Both the position numbers and the translations under genes were made by a program. This document shows, piece by piece, positions 1 to 10,741 of a DNA stretch of 64,000 bases (its first letter is position 1; each line of letters begins with the position of its first letter). Source of the DNA: Stenotrophomonas sp. UBA2302 (GTDB taxonomy: Bacteria > Pseudomonadota > Gammaproteobacteria > Xanthomonadales > Xanthomonadaceae); NCBI GenBank assembly GCA_002345545.1, contig DDVW01000053.1:521-64520 (forward strand), given 5' to 3'. Under the pieces are notes generated by a model. It did no database searches and was not told the origin of the DNA. It was given only the letters and a program-made list of their open reading frames with translations.

Positions 1-473
1 CGGGCCAGGTACGCGCCGTGGGCGAAGCCGCCACGCCATACCGGCCCAACGATGCGCAGACCGCGCACCACATCGCGCGCTTCGTGACGCTGGTGCGCTC
101 GCTGTCCATCGACCCCATCGTCGTCCGCCAGAACTGGCTCGACGCCTACGACTACACAACCGACAAGGGCGCGGCCGTGCTCAACGACTACGCACGGGTC
201 AACGACCCGTTCGCGCGTATCGGCAAGGAGTCGGTAACGGTGCAGATCACCAGCGTCGTGCGCGCCAGCGACACGTCTTTCAACGTGCGCTGGACGGAAC
301 GCCGCTACGTCAACGGCGCCGCGGCGGGCTTGGAGCGGTGGACGGCCGTGGTGTCCATCGTGCTCCAGCCGCCGCGCACCGAAGAACGCTTGCGCAAGAA
401 CCCCCTGGGCATCTACGTCAACGGCCTGTCGTGGAGCCGCGAACTGGATTCTTCCGAAGGAGCCAAGCCATGA
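1..473 (+). CDS. trbF: Conjugal transfer protein TrbF (5' truncated by window edge)
   Basis: C-terminal part of TrbF, the VirB8-like inner-membrane component of the conjugative type IV secretion channel. The reading frame is open from base 3 to the stop at 471-473, so the N-terminal part with the membrane anchor lies before the window. The visible 156 residues carry the VirB8/TrbF periplasmic fold signature: a conserved RPNDAQ segment, then a region rich in W, Y and R around ERRYVNG, and a C-terminal NPLGIYVNGLSW motif. The gene ends in an ATGA overlap with trbG, showing translational coupling. A GTG at 18 is only an internal codon. Assignment rests on motif recognition plus the trbG/trbI context. 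Confidence 0.85.
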   Translation, partial: GQVRAVGEAATPYRPNDAQTAHHIARFVTLVRSLSIDPIVVRQNWLDAYDYTTDKGAAVLNDYARVNDPFARIGKESVTVQITSVVRASDTSFNVRWTERRYVNGAAAGLERWTAVVSIVLQPPRTEERLRKNPLGIYVNGLSWSRELDSSEGAKP

Positions 474-1462
474 ATGATCTTCTCCGTAAATCCGCCTTGC
501 CGGTGATCCTGCTTGCCCTGGCGGGCTGCGCTACGCAGGGCAAGCCACCGCCGACCATCTCGCTCGATGAGCCGGTGCAGGCCCAGCCGCTACCCGAGCC
601 ATCCGCGCCGGTGGAGGTGGTGGCCGTGCCCGAGGTTCTGCCGATGCCGGCGCAGTTGAAGCCATTGCCCGAAGCCGAGGACGCCAAGCCCACGCCGGAG
701 CCAGCCGACGAGAAGGTGCGCGTCTCACGGGCCAATGCCGAGGCGCGCGTCGCACCCACGCGCGAGGGATACGTCAACGCGATTCAGGTGTGGCCGTTCA
801 CCGATGGCGCGCTCTACCAAGTCTATGCAGCCGTGGGCCGCGTGACCGTGATTTCGCTCCAGCCGGGCGAGGAGCTGGTGACGGTGGCCGCTGGTGATAC
901 TGTGCGCTGGATCGTGGGCGATACGTCCAGCGGCAGCGGTGCCGACCTGCGCGTCAATGTGCTGGTCAAGCCGATCCGCTCGGGCCTCAAGACAAATCTC
1001 GTCATCACCACCAACCGCAGGACGTACCTGCTGGAGTTGGCTTCGACGGAAAAGACGTGGATGGCGTCGGCGTCCTGGGAGTATCCGCGCGACCGGATGC
1101 TGGCCTTGCAGCGCCGGGCGCAGGCGGCCAGCGCAGCCGCGCCGGTGGATTCCGGCTTGTCCTTGGAGAACCTGCGCTTCCGCTACGCGGTCAGCGGCAG
1201 TAATCCGTCGTGGAAGCCGCTGCGCGCCTTCGACGACGGTGCGAAGGTCTATATCCAGTTCCCCGTCGGCATCGCGCAAGGCGAGCTGCCGCCGCTGTTC
1301 GTGATCGGGCCGGAAGGCGACGGGCAACTGGTCAACTACCGTTTCCGCTCGCCGTATTACATCGTGGATCGGCTGTTCGGCGCGGCCGAACTTCGCCTGG
1401 GCGGAGACAAGGGCGACGTGGTGCGGATTGAGCGCACGGACGGCGTTGCGCGGAGGAACTGA
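470..1462 (+). CDS. trbG: Conjugal transfer protein TrbG (VirB9-like lipoprotein)
   Basis: 330-residue VirB9/TrbG protein, part of the outer-membrane core complex of the conjugation channel. The start at 470 was chosen because it is preceded by a GAAGGAG ribosome binding site, overlaps the trbF stop (ATGA), and produces a lipoprotein signal with lipobox LALAGC near residue 20; the longer open frame upstream would bury that signal. A proline/glutamate-rich linker follows (about residues 25-85), then the VirB9 domain with an IQVWPFTDGALYQVY segment and a C-terminal YRFRSPYYIVDRLF motif. Only two bases separate it from trbI. Probably transcribed with the upstream trb genes as one operon. Confidence 0.9.
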   Translation: MNDLLRKSALPVILLALAGCATQGKPPPTISLDEPVQAQPLPEPSAPVEVVAVPEVLPMPAQLKPLPEAEDAKPTPEPADEKVRVSRANAEARVAPTREGYVNAIQVWPFTDGALYQVYAAVGRVTVISLQPGEELVTVAAGDTVRWIVGDTSSGSGADLRVNVLVKPIRSGLKTNLVITTNRRTYLLELASTEKTWMASASWEYPRDRMLALQRRAQAASAAAPVDSGLSLENLRFRYAVSGSNPSWKPLRAFDDGAKVYIQFPVGIAQGELPPLFVIGPEGDGQLVNYRFRSPYYIVDRLFGAAELRLGGDKGDVVRIERTDGVARRN

Positions 1463-1464
1463 CC

Positions 1465-2742
1465 ATGAGCCAGGACGACACCCCCGACCTTGCCACGCCG
1501 CAGGCGGGCAAGGTCGCGCCCGAAGCGGTGGCGCTGCGCGCCCAGCCGCGCCCGGTCACGCGCCTGAACCGGCGCACGCTGGCCATCCTTGTCGGCGGCC
1601 TGTCGGTCGCCGTGCTCGCGGCCACGATCTGGTCGCTGCAACCGCAGCGGCGCGGCACCAACGAGCAGACCGAGCTTTACAACGTCGATCGCGTCTCGAA
1701 GTCCGAAGGGCTGGATGCGCTGCCGACGGACTACTCGAAGCTGCCACCAGCCTTGCCGCCCGGTGTGCCCGAGCTGGGGCCGCCGTTGCCCGGCGACCTT
1801 GGCCCGGCCATCGTCGCTTCGCAGCAGCCGGTGACGCCGGGCTATTCGCCGCCAGGCCATGATCCCGAAGATGCCTTGCGTAAGGAGGCGGACGCGGCTG
1901 CGGCCTCGTCGGTGTTCTTCCGCTCGGGCGGCCAAGGGCAGACCGCCGCCACGGTCGCGCAGGCAGCGCCGGGGGCTGCAAGCACGCTTGCGGCCTTCGA
2001 TCCGCTCGCTGCTGGGCCTGCCTCAACGGCGGCCCAGCCCGCCGACCCGACCGCCGTGCAGAACCGGCAAGACCAGAAAGAGGCGTTCCTGAAAGCCGGT
2101 TCTACGGAAACCCGCAATTCCGGGAATCTGGCGCTGCCCGCGTCGCCGTATCAGGTGATGGCCGGAACGGTGATCGCCGGTGCGCTAGTGACAGGCATCA
2201 AGTCGGACTTGCCGGGCGACGTGATCGGCACTGTGACGGAGCCGGTCTATGACACAGCCACCGGCAAGTTCCTGCTGATTCCGCAGGGGGCGCGCATCCT
2301 CGGGCGCTACAACAGCCAGGTCGGCTACGGACAGAGCCGCGTACAGGTGGTGTGGAACCGGATCATCCTGCCCGACACGTCCTCGCTGACGCTGGACAAC
2401 CTTGTCGGCACCGACCCGGCCGGCTACGCGGGCTTGGAGGATGACGTGGACTGGCACTGGAACCGCATCTTTGCCGGTGCGGTGCTGACGACGCTGCTGG
2501 GCGTCGGCGCAGAACTGGCCGCGCCAGAGAACCGCCAGGACGGCAACCGCATCGTCATCGCCGGACGTGACAGCGCCCAGGACAGCATCAATCAGGTCGG
2601 CCAGGAAATCACCCGGCGCAACATGAACATCCAACCGACGCTGACCGAGCGGCCGGGCCTGCCGGTGCGGATCATCGTTAACCGGGATCTAGTGCTGCGG
2701 CCCTACCAGCCGCTGTTCTTCAATCGGGGAGCTTCGCAATGA
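1465..2742 (+). CDS. trbI: Conjugal transfer protein TrbI (VirB10-like)
   Basis: 425-residue VirB10/TrbI protein that spans the cell envelope and links the inner-membrane ATPases to the outer-membrane channel. A short cytoplasmic N-terminus is followed by one membrane segment (about residues 35-57), a long proline- and alanine-rich periplasmic linker, and the C-terminal VirB10 beta-barrel domain from about residue 225 (for example AGTVIAGALVTGI and IPQGARILGRY). The gene begins two bases after trbG behind a CGGAGGA ribosome binding site and overlaps the following gene by ATGA. Length and domain order are normal for the family. Confidence 0.92.
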   Translation: MSQDDTPDLATPQAGKVAPEAVALRAQPRPVTRLNRRTLAILVGGLSVAVLAATIWSLQPQRRGTNEQTELYNVDRVSKSEGLDALPTDYSKLPPALPPGVPELGPPLPGDLGPAIVASQQPVTPGYSPPGHDPEDALRKEADAAAASSVFFRSGGQGQTAATVAQAAPGAASTLAAFDPLAAGPASTAAQPADPTAVQNRQDQKEAFLKAGSTETRNSGNLALPASPYQVMAGTVIAGALVTGIKSDLPGDVIGTVTEPVYDTATGKFLLIPQGARILGRYNSQVGYGQSRVQVVWNRIILPDTSSLTLDNLVGTDPAGYAGLEDDVDWHWNRIFAGAVLTTLLGVGAELAAPENRQDGNRIVIAGRDSAQDSINQVGQEITRRNMNIQPTLTERPGLPVRIIVNRDLVLRPYQPLFFNRGASQ

Positions 2743-2984
2743 ACGCGACCAAGAAACTGCGGCTTGGGCCGCTGCCCAAGACCGAGAACGTCAAGCTTAC
2801 CTTCGCGTGCCCGGCCAGCCTGAAAGCCGACCTCGACCGCTACGCCGCACTGCACGCGCAGGCGTATGGCGAGGCGGTCGATGCAGAGAAGTTGATCCCG
2901 CACATGCTGGAGGCGTTCATTGCCGGCGACCGGGGATTCAGGAAGGGAGGCGCGAGCAGGCCCGCACCGCCGAAGCCGAGCTGA
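2739..2984 (+). CDS. DUF2274 family protein of the trb operon
   Basis: 81-residue cytoplasmic protein that overlaps the end of trbI by four bases (ATGA), so it is the last translationally coupled gene of the trb operon. The sequence matches the DUF2274 family as I recognise it: a basic N-terminus containing LRLGPLPK, then KLTFACPASLKADLDRYA, reminiscent of a ribbon-helix-helix-like fold, and a conserved KLIPHMLEAFIA(G/S)DR segment. DUF2274 genes regularly follow trbI in trb-type ICEs. No biochemical role is known; a small regulator or DNA-binding accessory factor is conceivable but not shown. Confidence 0.8.
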   Translation: MNATKKLRLGPLPKTENVKLTFACPASLKADLDRYAALHAQAYGEAVDAEKLIPHMLEAFIAGDRGFRKGGASRPAPPKPS

Positions 2985-2986
2985 CA

Positions 2987-3202
2987 ATGCACGGATACTT
3001 TGCCGACGCACCCTCGAACGCGCAGCCCAACGCTGCGCGTTCTTCGTTCTGGAGCGCCGCGACCGATTGGGCTATGATGGCCGAGCAAGCCTGCCGTCTG
3101 CTGGCAATCGCCCCGACGCAGTACGCTCCGGCTTTCTACCGCGACGCTCTTATGTGGCTCCTAGCCCACAAAGCCGCAGCCCCGCAAAGCGGCCCGAAGT
3201 AG
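2987..3202 (+). CDS. Small hypothetical protein at the ICE end
   Basis: Possible 71-residue protein starting two bases after the DUF2274 stop. I do not recognise the family. The sequence has a plausible protein composition: a polar N-terminus, then a predicted amphipathic helical part with SAATDWAMMAEQACRLL and PAFYRDALMWLLAHKAA, ending in a short basic tail. No cysteine pairs, signal peptide or clear membrane segment are visible. Its position just inside the presumed element boundary suggests it belongs to the ICE. It has no good ribosome binding site of its own, so expression would depend on coupling to the upstream gene; it could also be non-coding. Confidence 0.4.
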   Translation: MHGYFADAPSNAQPNAARSSFWSAATDWAMMAEQACRLLAIAPTQYAPAFYRDALMWLLAHKAAAPQSGPK

Positions 3203-3230
3203 AGCTAAACCCGTGTCCTGTATAAGCTTT

Positions 3231-3261
3231 CAAGCCCCCAGCGATTTTCACTGAGGGCTTG
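3231..3261. repeat. Imperfect inverted repeat near the ICE/chromosome junction
   Basis: Arms CAAGCCCCCAG (3231-3241) and CTGAGGGCTTG (3251-3261) pair over 11 positions with one mismatch around a 9-base loop. A run of six T starts 10 bases further on. It could be a transcription terminator for the trb operon, although the T run is rather far away, or part of the recombination end of the element. Confidence 0.55.
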
Positions 3262-3326
3262 ACACAGGCACTTTTTTGATTGCATCATATAGGTCGGTTT
3301 CATGCTCACGTGAGTGCGGTGCCTTA

Positions 3327-4454
3327 TCAGCCTGCATCGGGCTGTGCATCCAGCACCAGATCGCGCCGTTTTCCCGGTTTACTGGGGAACGCATGCCGCA
3401 GGATCCGCCACATCACCTGGCCGAACTGGCGCGGCAGCGAGCCGGTGTTGTAATGCTGGCCGTAACGGGCACAGATGGCCCGCACTTCCACCGCAATCGC
3501 CGCATAGCGGTTGGCTGGAATGTCGGGATAGAAATGGTGTTCGATCTGATGGCTGAGGTTGCCGGTCATCACATCCATCCACCTGCCACCGGTCAGGTTG
3601 GATGAGCCGCGCAGTTGCCGCAGATACCAGTGGCCGCGGCTTTCGTTGCGGATGCAGTCCTTGGGGAACGTCTCGGCATCGGCGGTGAAATGGCCGCAGA
3701 AGATCACCACGTAGGTCCACACATTGCGGATCACGTTGGCGGCCAGGTTGCCCAGCAGCACAGACAGGAAGAACGGACCGGCCAACGCCGGAAACAGCAC
3801 GTAATCCTTGAATACCTGCTGGCTCATCTTGCGACCGACCGGACGAGCCTGCTGCCACAGCTGCCTGAGTGTCATGCGCCCTTTCAACACCCGGCCGATG
3901 CGCAGGTCCTGGATGGCGATGCCCCATTCGAATACCAGCGCGAACACCACCGCCACCAATGGCTGGGTGAGAAACAGCGGATGCCAGCGCTGCTCCGGGA
4001 AGATGCGCAGCAGGCCATAACCGATGTCGTCATCCAGGCCGCGCACGTTGGTATAGGTGTGATGGCGGAAATTGTGGGTCTTGCGCCAGTTTTCCGAGGT
4101 GCCGACGATGTCCCACTCATAGGTTTTGCCCTGCAGCGCCGGGTCGCCCATCCAGTCGTACTGGCCGTGGATCACGTTGTGCGCGAGTTCCATGTTCTCC
4201 AGGATCTTGGACAGCGCCAGCAACAGCACGCCGGCAATCCACGCCGGTACCAGTACCGCATGCACGAAGGCACCGAGGAACAACAGTGCGCGACCCGCCA
4301 CACCGGTCCAGCGCACCACGGCCACCACTTTGCGGATGTAGCGTGCGTCGCTGGTCCCAAGGCTGGCCAGCTGGCGGGCACGCAGCGCATCCAGTTCGTC
4401 GCCAAAAGCCTGCAGCTCGCTTGGCGACAGGACGCGGTTATGCACGGAAGACAT
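3327..4454 (-). CDS. Membrane fatty acid desaturase (DesB-like)
   Basis: 375-residue integral-membrane di-iron desaturase expected to introduce a double bond into acyl-CoA or phospholipid acyl chains using electrons from the neighbouring reductase. The three histidine boxes of the family are present: ELAHNVIHG (about residue 90), THNFRHHTYTN (about residue 125) and HQIEHHFYP (about residue 310). Hydrophobic segments lie near residues 55-85, 155-175 and 220-250. It is separated by three bases from the upstream reductase gene and lies divergent from a FabR-type regulator, the same logic as the desCB/desT locus of Pseudomonas. The carbon position and substrate form (CoA or lipid) cannot be read from the sequence. 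Confidence 0.88.
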   Translation of the reverse strand: MSSVHNRVLSPSELQAFGDELDALRARQLASLGTSDARYIRKVVAVVRWTGVAGRALLFLGAFVHAVLVPAWIAGVLLLALSKILENMELAHNVIHGQYDWMGDPALQGKTYEWDIVGTSENWRKTHNFRHHTYTNVRGLDDDIGYGLLRIFPEQRWHPLFLTQPLVAVVFALVFEWGIAIQDLRIGRVLKGRMTLRQLWQQARPVGRKMSQQVFKDYVLFPALAGPFFLSVLLGNLAANVIRNVWTYVVIFCGHFTADAETFPKDCIRNESRGHWYLRQLRGSSNLTGGRWMDVMTGNLSHQIEHHFYPDIPANRYAAIAVEVRAICARYGQHYNTGSLPRQFGQVMWRILRHAFPSKPGKRRDLVLDAQPDAG

Positions 4455-4457
4455 CGG

Positions 4458-5519
4458 TTACAGCTCCAGGATCAGGTCGGTACTGGCGCTGTTGACGCAC
4501 AGTTTCAGTGGGACGGAAGGTTCAGTGGCATGGACGCCGGTCAAGGTGCTGCGAGTGGCCCCTGCCAACTTGCCGCAGACACAGGTGTTGCAGATACCCA
4601 TGCGGCAGGCGCTGGCGGGCCTGACGCCCTCGGCCTCCAGTGCTTCCAGCAGCGGAACACCGCGCGGCAGGGTCAGCGTGCGTCCGCTGCTGCGCAACTC
4701 CACCTGCACGTTGCCGGTTTCCAGTCCGGCCAGCACCGGGAGGCTGAAGGCCTCGCTCTGGATCGAGGCCACCTGCCCCTGCAGCCGCGCCTGCACGGCG
4801 GCGACAAATCCGGCCGGACCACAAGCCAGCACGCGGGCGCTGGACAGCGCACCGATATCGCCGAATGACCAGTCCTGCACGCGATCGGCAGGTGCATGCG
4901 GGTCACGAGTCAGTGCCAGCCGCAGGTTGAAAGACGGATGCCTGGCTGCCAATGCCTGCAATTCCTCGACAAAGCACAGTTCTTCCCGTCGCCGCGCCCA
5001 ATAGACCAGATCGACCGCCACCGGCATTCCGGCAATATCCAATTGTCGCAACAGGGCCCGCATCGGCGTGATGCCGCTGCCGGCAGCCAACAGCAGCAAG
5101 CGCTGATCGACAGAATCCGGAAGGGTCATGTCACCGAAGGCCTGCCCGAGCGGAAAAACCTCACCCACGGCTGCATTCAGCCCCAGATGCTGGCTGACCT
5201 TGCCACCGGGGATCATCTTCACCGTGACGGCCAGATGGCCGTTGGCCAGCGACGTGGGACTGTAGCTGCGGCTGAGCAGACGCCCGTCCACCTCCACGCC
5301 CAGAGTGATGTGCTGACCAGCCTGCAGTCCGCCGAAATGGCGGTTGGGCTGCAGCTCCAGCGTCACCGCATCGCTACTGGCCGCAGTACGCGCGACCAGT
5401 CGTGCCAGCGGCCGCCGCAGGGTCCACAGCGGGTTCAGCCGGGTGAGCCAGAAATCGAAGAAACCTTCGTTCAACCAGGGGAGTGATGGCGGTGCCGTGT
5501 TGCGGTAGACAGCATTCAT
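4458..5519 (-). CDS. Ferredoxin reductase with C-terminal 2Fe-2S domain, electron donor of the desaturase
   Basis: 353-residue flavin oxidoreductase passing electrons from NAD(P)H through FAD to a plant-type 2Fe-2S cluster and on to the desaturase. Visible parts: the FAD-binding motif SRSYSPTS (about residue 98), the NAD-binding motif LLLAAGSGITPMRA (about residue 140), and the C-terminal iron-sulfur motif ACRMGICNTCVCG with a later cysteine (KLCVN). The start at 5519 was preferred to a GTG 39 bases upstream because the latter would run into the palindromic promoter region. It is the first gene of a two-gene operon with the desaturase. Equivalent to DesC of Pseudomonas by position and architecture. 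Confidence 0.87.
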   Translation of the reverse strand: MNAVYRNTAPPSLPWLNEGFFDFWLTRLNPLWTLRRPLARLVARTAASSDAVTLELQPNRHFGGLQAGQHITLGVEVDGRLLSRSYSPTSLANGHLAVTVKMIPGGKVSQHLGLNAAVGEVFPLGQAFGDMTLPDSVDQRLLLLAAGSGITPMRALLRQLDIAGMPVAVDLVYWARRREELCFVEELQALAARHPSFNLRLALTRDPHAPADRVQDWSFGDIGALSSARVLACGPAGFVAAVQARLQGQVASIQSEAFSLPVLAGLETGNVQVELRSSGRTLTLPRGVPLLEALEAEGVRPASACRMGICNTCVCGKLAGATRSTLTGVHATEPSVPLKLCVNSASTDLILEL

Positions 5520-5542
5520 GGGCGAACTATACGAGTGAGCGC

Positions 5543-5558
5543 ACAGCTGTGTATACAC
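5543..5558. promoter_or_regulatory. Candidate FabR/DesT operator between divergent genes
   Basis: Two overlapping perfect palindromes, ACAGCTGT (5543-5550) and GTGTATACAC (5549-5558), lie in the 92-base divergent intergenic region between the reductase and the TetR regulator. FabR and DesT bind palindromes in the promoters of the desaturase genes they control. Binding here is inferred from position only. Confidence 0.45.
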
Positions 5559-5611
5559 CTGTATATAGGCAAGACCAGCTATGATTCAGCGACCCGGCCA
5601 AAACGAGCACG

Positions 5612-6274
5612 ATGACTTCCCACGATCTGCCCCTGCCGACCGCTGATGATTCGCACAGCCCGCGCAAAGCTTCCATCTCGCGCGATGACCTGCTGGCTGC
5701 GGCGCTGTCGCTGATCGGACCCCATCGCAGCGTTTCCACCCTGAGCCTGCGCGAGGTTGCGCGCGAAGCCGGCATCGCCCCCAATTCGTTCTATCGGCAA
5801 TTCCGCGATATGGACGAACTGACGGTGGCGCTGATCGACCTGGCTGGGCGCTCGCTGCGCACGATCATCGGCCAAGCCCGCCTGCGCGCGGCCGACAGCA
5901 ACCGTGGTGTGATCCGGCTGTCGGTGGAAACCTTCATGGAGCAGCTGCGCGCCGATGACCGGCTGATGCACGTGCTGTTGCGTGAGGGAACGGCCGGTTC
6001 GGATGCGTTCAAGCAGGCGGTGGACCGCGAGCTGAACTACTTCGAGGATGAGCTGAAGGTGGACCTGGTACGGCTGGCCGCACTGGATGGTTCCAGCCTG
6101 CATGAGCCGGCCTTGGCCGCCAAGGCCATCACCCGTCTGATCTTCGCAATGGGTGGCACCGCCATGGACCTGCCTGCGGAAAAAGACCCGGAGCTGGTCG
6201 AGCAGATGAGCCAGATGATCCGCATGATCATCACCGGCGCACGCGCACTGGCGCGCCACCCGCCCAAGAGCTGA
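5612..6274 (+). CDS. fabR: TetR-family regulator of unsaturated fatty acid synthesis (FabR/DesT type)
   Basis: 220-residue TetR repressor. The N-terminal helix-turn-helix (about residues 28-72) contains LSLREVAREAGIAPNSFYR followed by DMDELTVALID, very close to E. coli FabR in the corresponding stretch; the C-terminal ligand domain also has the FabR-like MEQLRADDRLMHVLLRE pattern. FabR and DesT sense the balance of saturated and unsaturated acyl-CoA/ACP and repress desaturation or unsaturated fatty acid synthesis genes. Here it is divergently placed against the desaturase operon with a palindrome between them, which supports local control. The N-terminal extension of about 20 residues is polar and not conserved. 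DesT would be an equally good name. Confidence 0.85.
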   Translation: MTSHDLPLPTADDSHSPRKASISRDDLLAAALSLIGPHRSVSTLSLREVAREAGIAPNSFYRQFRDMDELTVALIDLAGRSLRTIIGQARLRAADSNRGVIRLSVETFMEQLRADDRLMHVLLREGTAGSDAFKQAVDRELNYFEDELKVDLVRLAALDGSSLHEPALAAKAITRLIFAMGGTAMDLPAEKDPELVEQMSQMIRMIITGARALARHPPKS

Positions 6275-6340
6275 CCCCTCCCCCGTTGCCCACCGGACAG
6301 CTCCCCCGCCGCCGTAGCGGCAACACCGCGATCCCGCACC

Positions 6341-7453
6341 TCAGCGTTGCAGGCACTGCCGGTAGCGCGCATTGACGCGGGTGGCGAACCACTCGGTGGT
6401 CAACTCGCGGGTGATCTTGGGGCTATCCAGGCGAATGCCGGGAATCAGCGCCCGTGGCAGTGACTTGCCGGCGCGGGCCTCGGCCAACGCGAACACCTTG
6501 GCGTGCAGTGCGCTGTCGCTGAACTGCAACTGGTCGCCCTGCTCCAGCGCCCGGCGGATCGCGCGCTCATCCATTCCCAGCTCCGGCATCAGGCGGCGCA
6601 CCGCGCGCTCGGTCTGGCCGGGCTGGTCCAGTGGCGCACCGGGATTGAGCAGGTCGCCATCCAGCGCCAAGGTGCTGACGCTGGCGATCCCCACCGCATT
6701 CTGGAACGCGGCATTGCGACTGGCGTACCAGCCGGCGTTGTAGTCGGCAAAGCGATGCACTTTTTGCGTGTACGGCGTCTGATAGCCAAGCAGATGCTGG
6801 ATGCCGAAATACAGCCCACCGCGCCGGCTGAACACCTCGTTGCGGATACTGTCGGACACCGGCCATGGATAGCCGCGCGCATGGCTTTCGGCGAACGGGA
6901 TGCCCACCTGCATCGCGCCACCGGTCTGCACCGGGTTCTTGCCCGCGAACAGGCGTGAACCCAGCGGCACCCGGCCGATGATGTCCTCGTACAGCACGCT
7001 CAGCTCGCGCTCGGTACGCACCCGCGCCAGATGCTTGGCATAGCTGCGGCCATCGGCCGCCTTCACCTTCAAACCGGCATCGACCAGCAGCTTTGGAATA
7101 TGCAGCGCTGCCGCGCGCCGGTCGATCTCGCGCCGTGCGATCTGCGGCAGGTTGGCCACCGCCGGATCGGCCTGATAGCCGGACTCCTGCTCGATCACCG
7201 CCAGCACCGCGCAGATGTTCTCGGGGTTGGGGGTGATCACCTGCGCAGCGAACGCGGCCTGGATATCGCTCGCCCACCCGCGCCGATCCACGACGTTTGC
7301 CGGAATGCGACGCGCGATATCTACCCGCACATCCACCGCTGCCGGTTCCGGCGGTTGACGCGGCACGCTGCTGCAGGCGGACAGCAGCGCCAGCCCGATC
7401 AATGCCAACGTGCCACGGACGATACGCGGACGGGGTGTTTCCAGTTCGATCAT
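6341..7453 (-). CDS. DUF1615 family lipoprotein
   Basis: 370-residue predicted outer-membrane or periplasmic lipoprotein. The start at 7453 gives a standard lipoprotein signal with hydrophobic core LALIGLALLSAC and a Cys-Ser-Ser after cleavage; a longer frame upstream lacks a signal and was rejected. The body matches DUF1615: an N-terminal helical part with ENICAVLAVIEQESGYQADP, resembling the active region of lysozyme-like lytic transglycosylases (Glu in EQESGY), and GGAMQVGIPFAE and FADYNAGWYASRNAAFQ segments typical of transglycosylase-like folds. This hints at peptidoglycan binding or cleavage, which is inference. Monocistronic; convergent with fabR. Confidence 0.8.
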   Translation of the reverse strand: MIELETPRPRIVRGTLALIGLALLSACSSVPRQPPEPAAVDVRVDIARRIPANVVDRRGWASDIQAAFAAQVITPNPENICAVLAVIEQESGYQADPAVANLPQIARREIDRRAAALHIPKLLVDAGLKVKAADGRSYAKHLARVRTERELSVLYEDIIGRVPLGSRLFAGKNPVQTGGAMQVGIPFAESHARGYPWPVSDSIRNEVFSRRGGLYFGIQHLLGYQTPYTQKVHRFADYNAGWYASRNAAFQNAVGIASVSTLALDGDLLNPGAPLDQPGQTERAVRRLMPELGMDERAIRRALEQGDQLQFSDSALHAKVFALAEARAGKSLPRALIPGIRLDSPKITRELTTEWFATRVNARYRQCLQR

Positions 7454-7657
7454 GGACAGCAAGACATCCGGACTGCAATGGCGCACAGCGTATACCAGCA
7501 TCAGGCACCGCACCGCCAAGCGCAGCGCGGTGGTGCAGACCTTCGGCCCCCCTCGGCCGCACGGCCGATCCCGATGGCATGGTTGAACACCTGCTGCGGA
7601 AGATGGCAAGGGTGTCTGCGTGCTCTGGGCCGGCAGCTACGCGCGGATTCCAGGCAC

Positions 7658-7686
7658 AAAAAACGCCGGCTTGCGCCGGCGTTTTT
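7658..7686. terminator. Bidirectional terminator downstream of gyrA
   Basis: CGCCGGC / GCCGGCG stem with loop TTGC, flanked by A5-6 on the left and T5 on the right, so it can work on both strands. It lies 21 bases beyond the gyrA stop and serves gyrA on the minus strand. Confidence 0.9.
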
Positions 7687-7706
7687 CTTTACCGGAAGCC
7701 TATCAC

Positions 7707-10463
<2,757 letters not shown>

Positions 10464-10547
10464 TCGGGTTCCGTTTTCTGGTGGCGATCCCGTCCGGCGA
10501 TGGGCCTGTGGCAGGCAACCATGCCGACATCTCGAATCAACCTTCGG

Positions 10548-10556
10548 ATTCTATCA
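10548..10556 (-). promoter_or_regulatory. Extended -10 promoter of gyrA
   Basis: On the minus strand TGATAGAAT matches an extended -10 element (TGn plus TAGAAT, five of six to TATAAT) 85 bases before the gyrA start. No good -35 is seen, as is usual for extended -10 promoters. An imperfect dyad TCAC-N5-GTGA overlaps it. Confidence 0.5.
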
Positions 10557-10741
10557 CAAAGCGTGATTTTCCGCTGCCAGACGCAACACTTTTAACCGAG
10601 CAAATCAGGAACTTAGGTGCCGATGCCGGCAACTTGGGAGCATGCCACCACCCGGCCGGCAAACGTATGCCGGATGCAGGGCTGCCGCGCCCTGCCCCTT
10701 TCTCTGCGCAACGTCCCCAGACAGGTCGCCGGCGATACCGC

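Larger units (their letters stand above)
1..3280. mobile_element. Right end of a Tn4371-type integrative conjugative element
   Basis: Four consecutive, translationally overlapping genes (trbF, trbG, trbI, DUF2274) form the distal part of a trb mating-pair-formation operon. In Tn4371-family ICEs the trb block runs trbBCDEJLFGI and trbI lies close to the right end of the element, which fits the abrupt change to chromosomal fatty-acid genes at 3327. The integrase end lies outside the window. The exact junction is not proven. An inverted repeat at 3231-3261 and an octamer TTTTTGAT at 3273-3280, one base from the TTTTTYAT core I recall for this family, are the best candidates for the end. The right boundary given here is therefore tentative. 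Confidence 0.7.
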
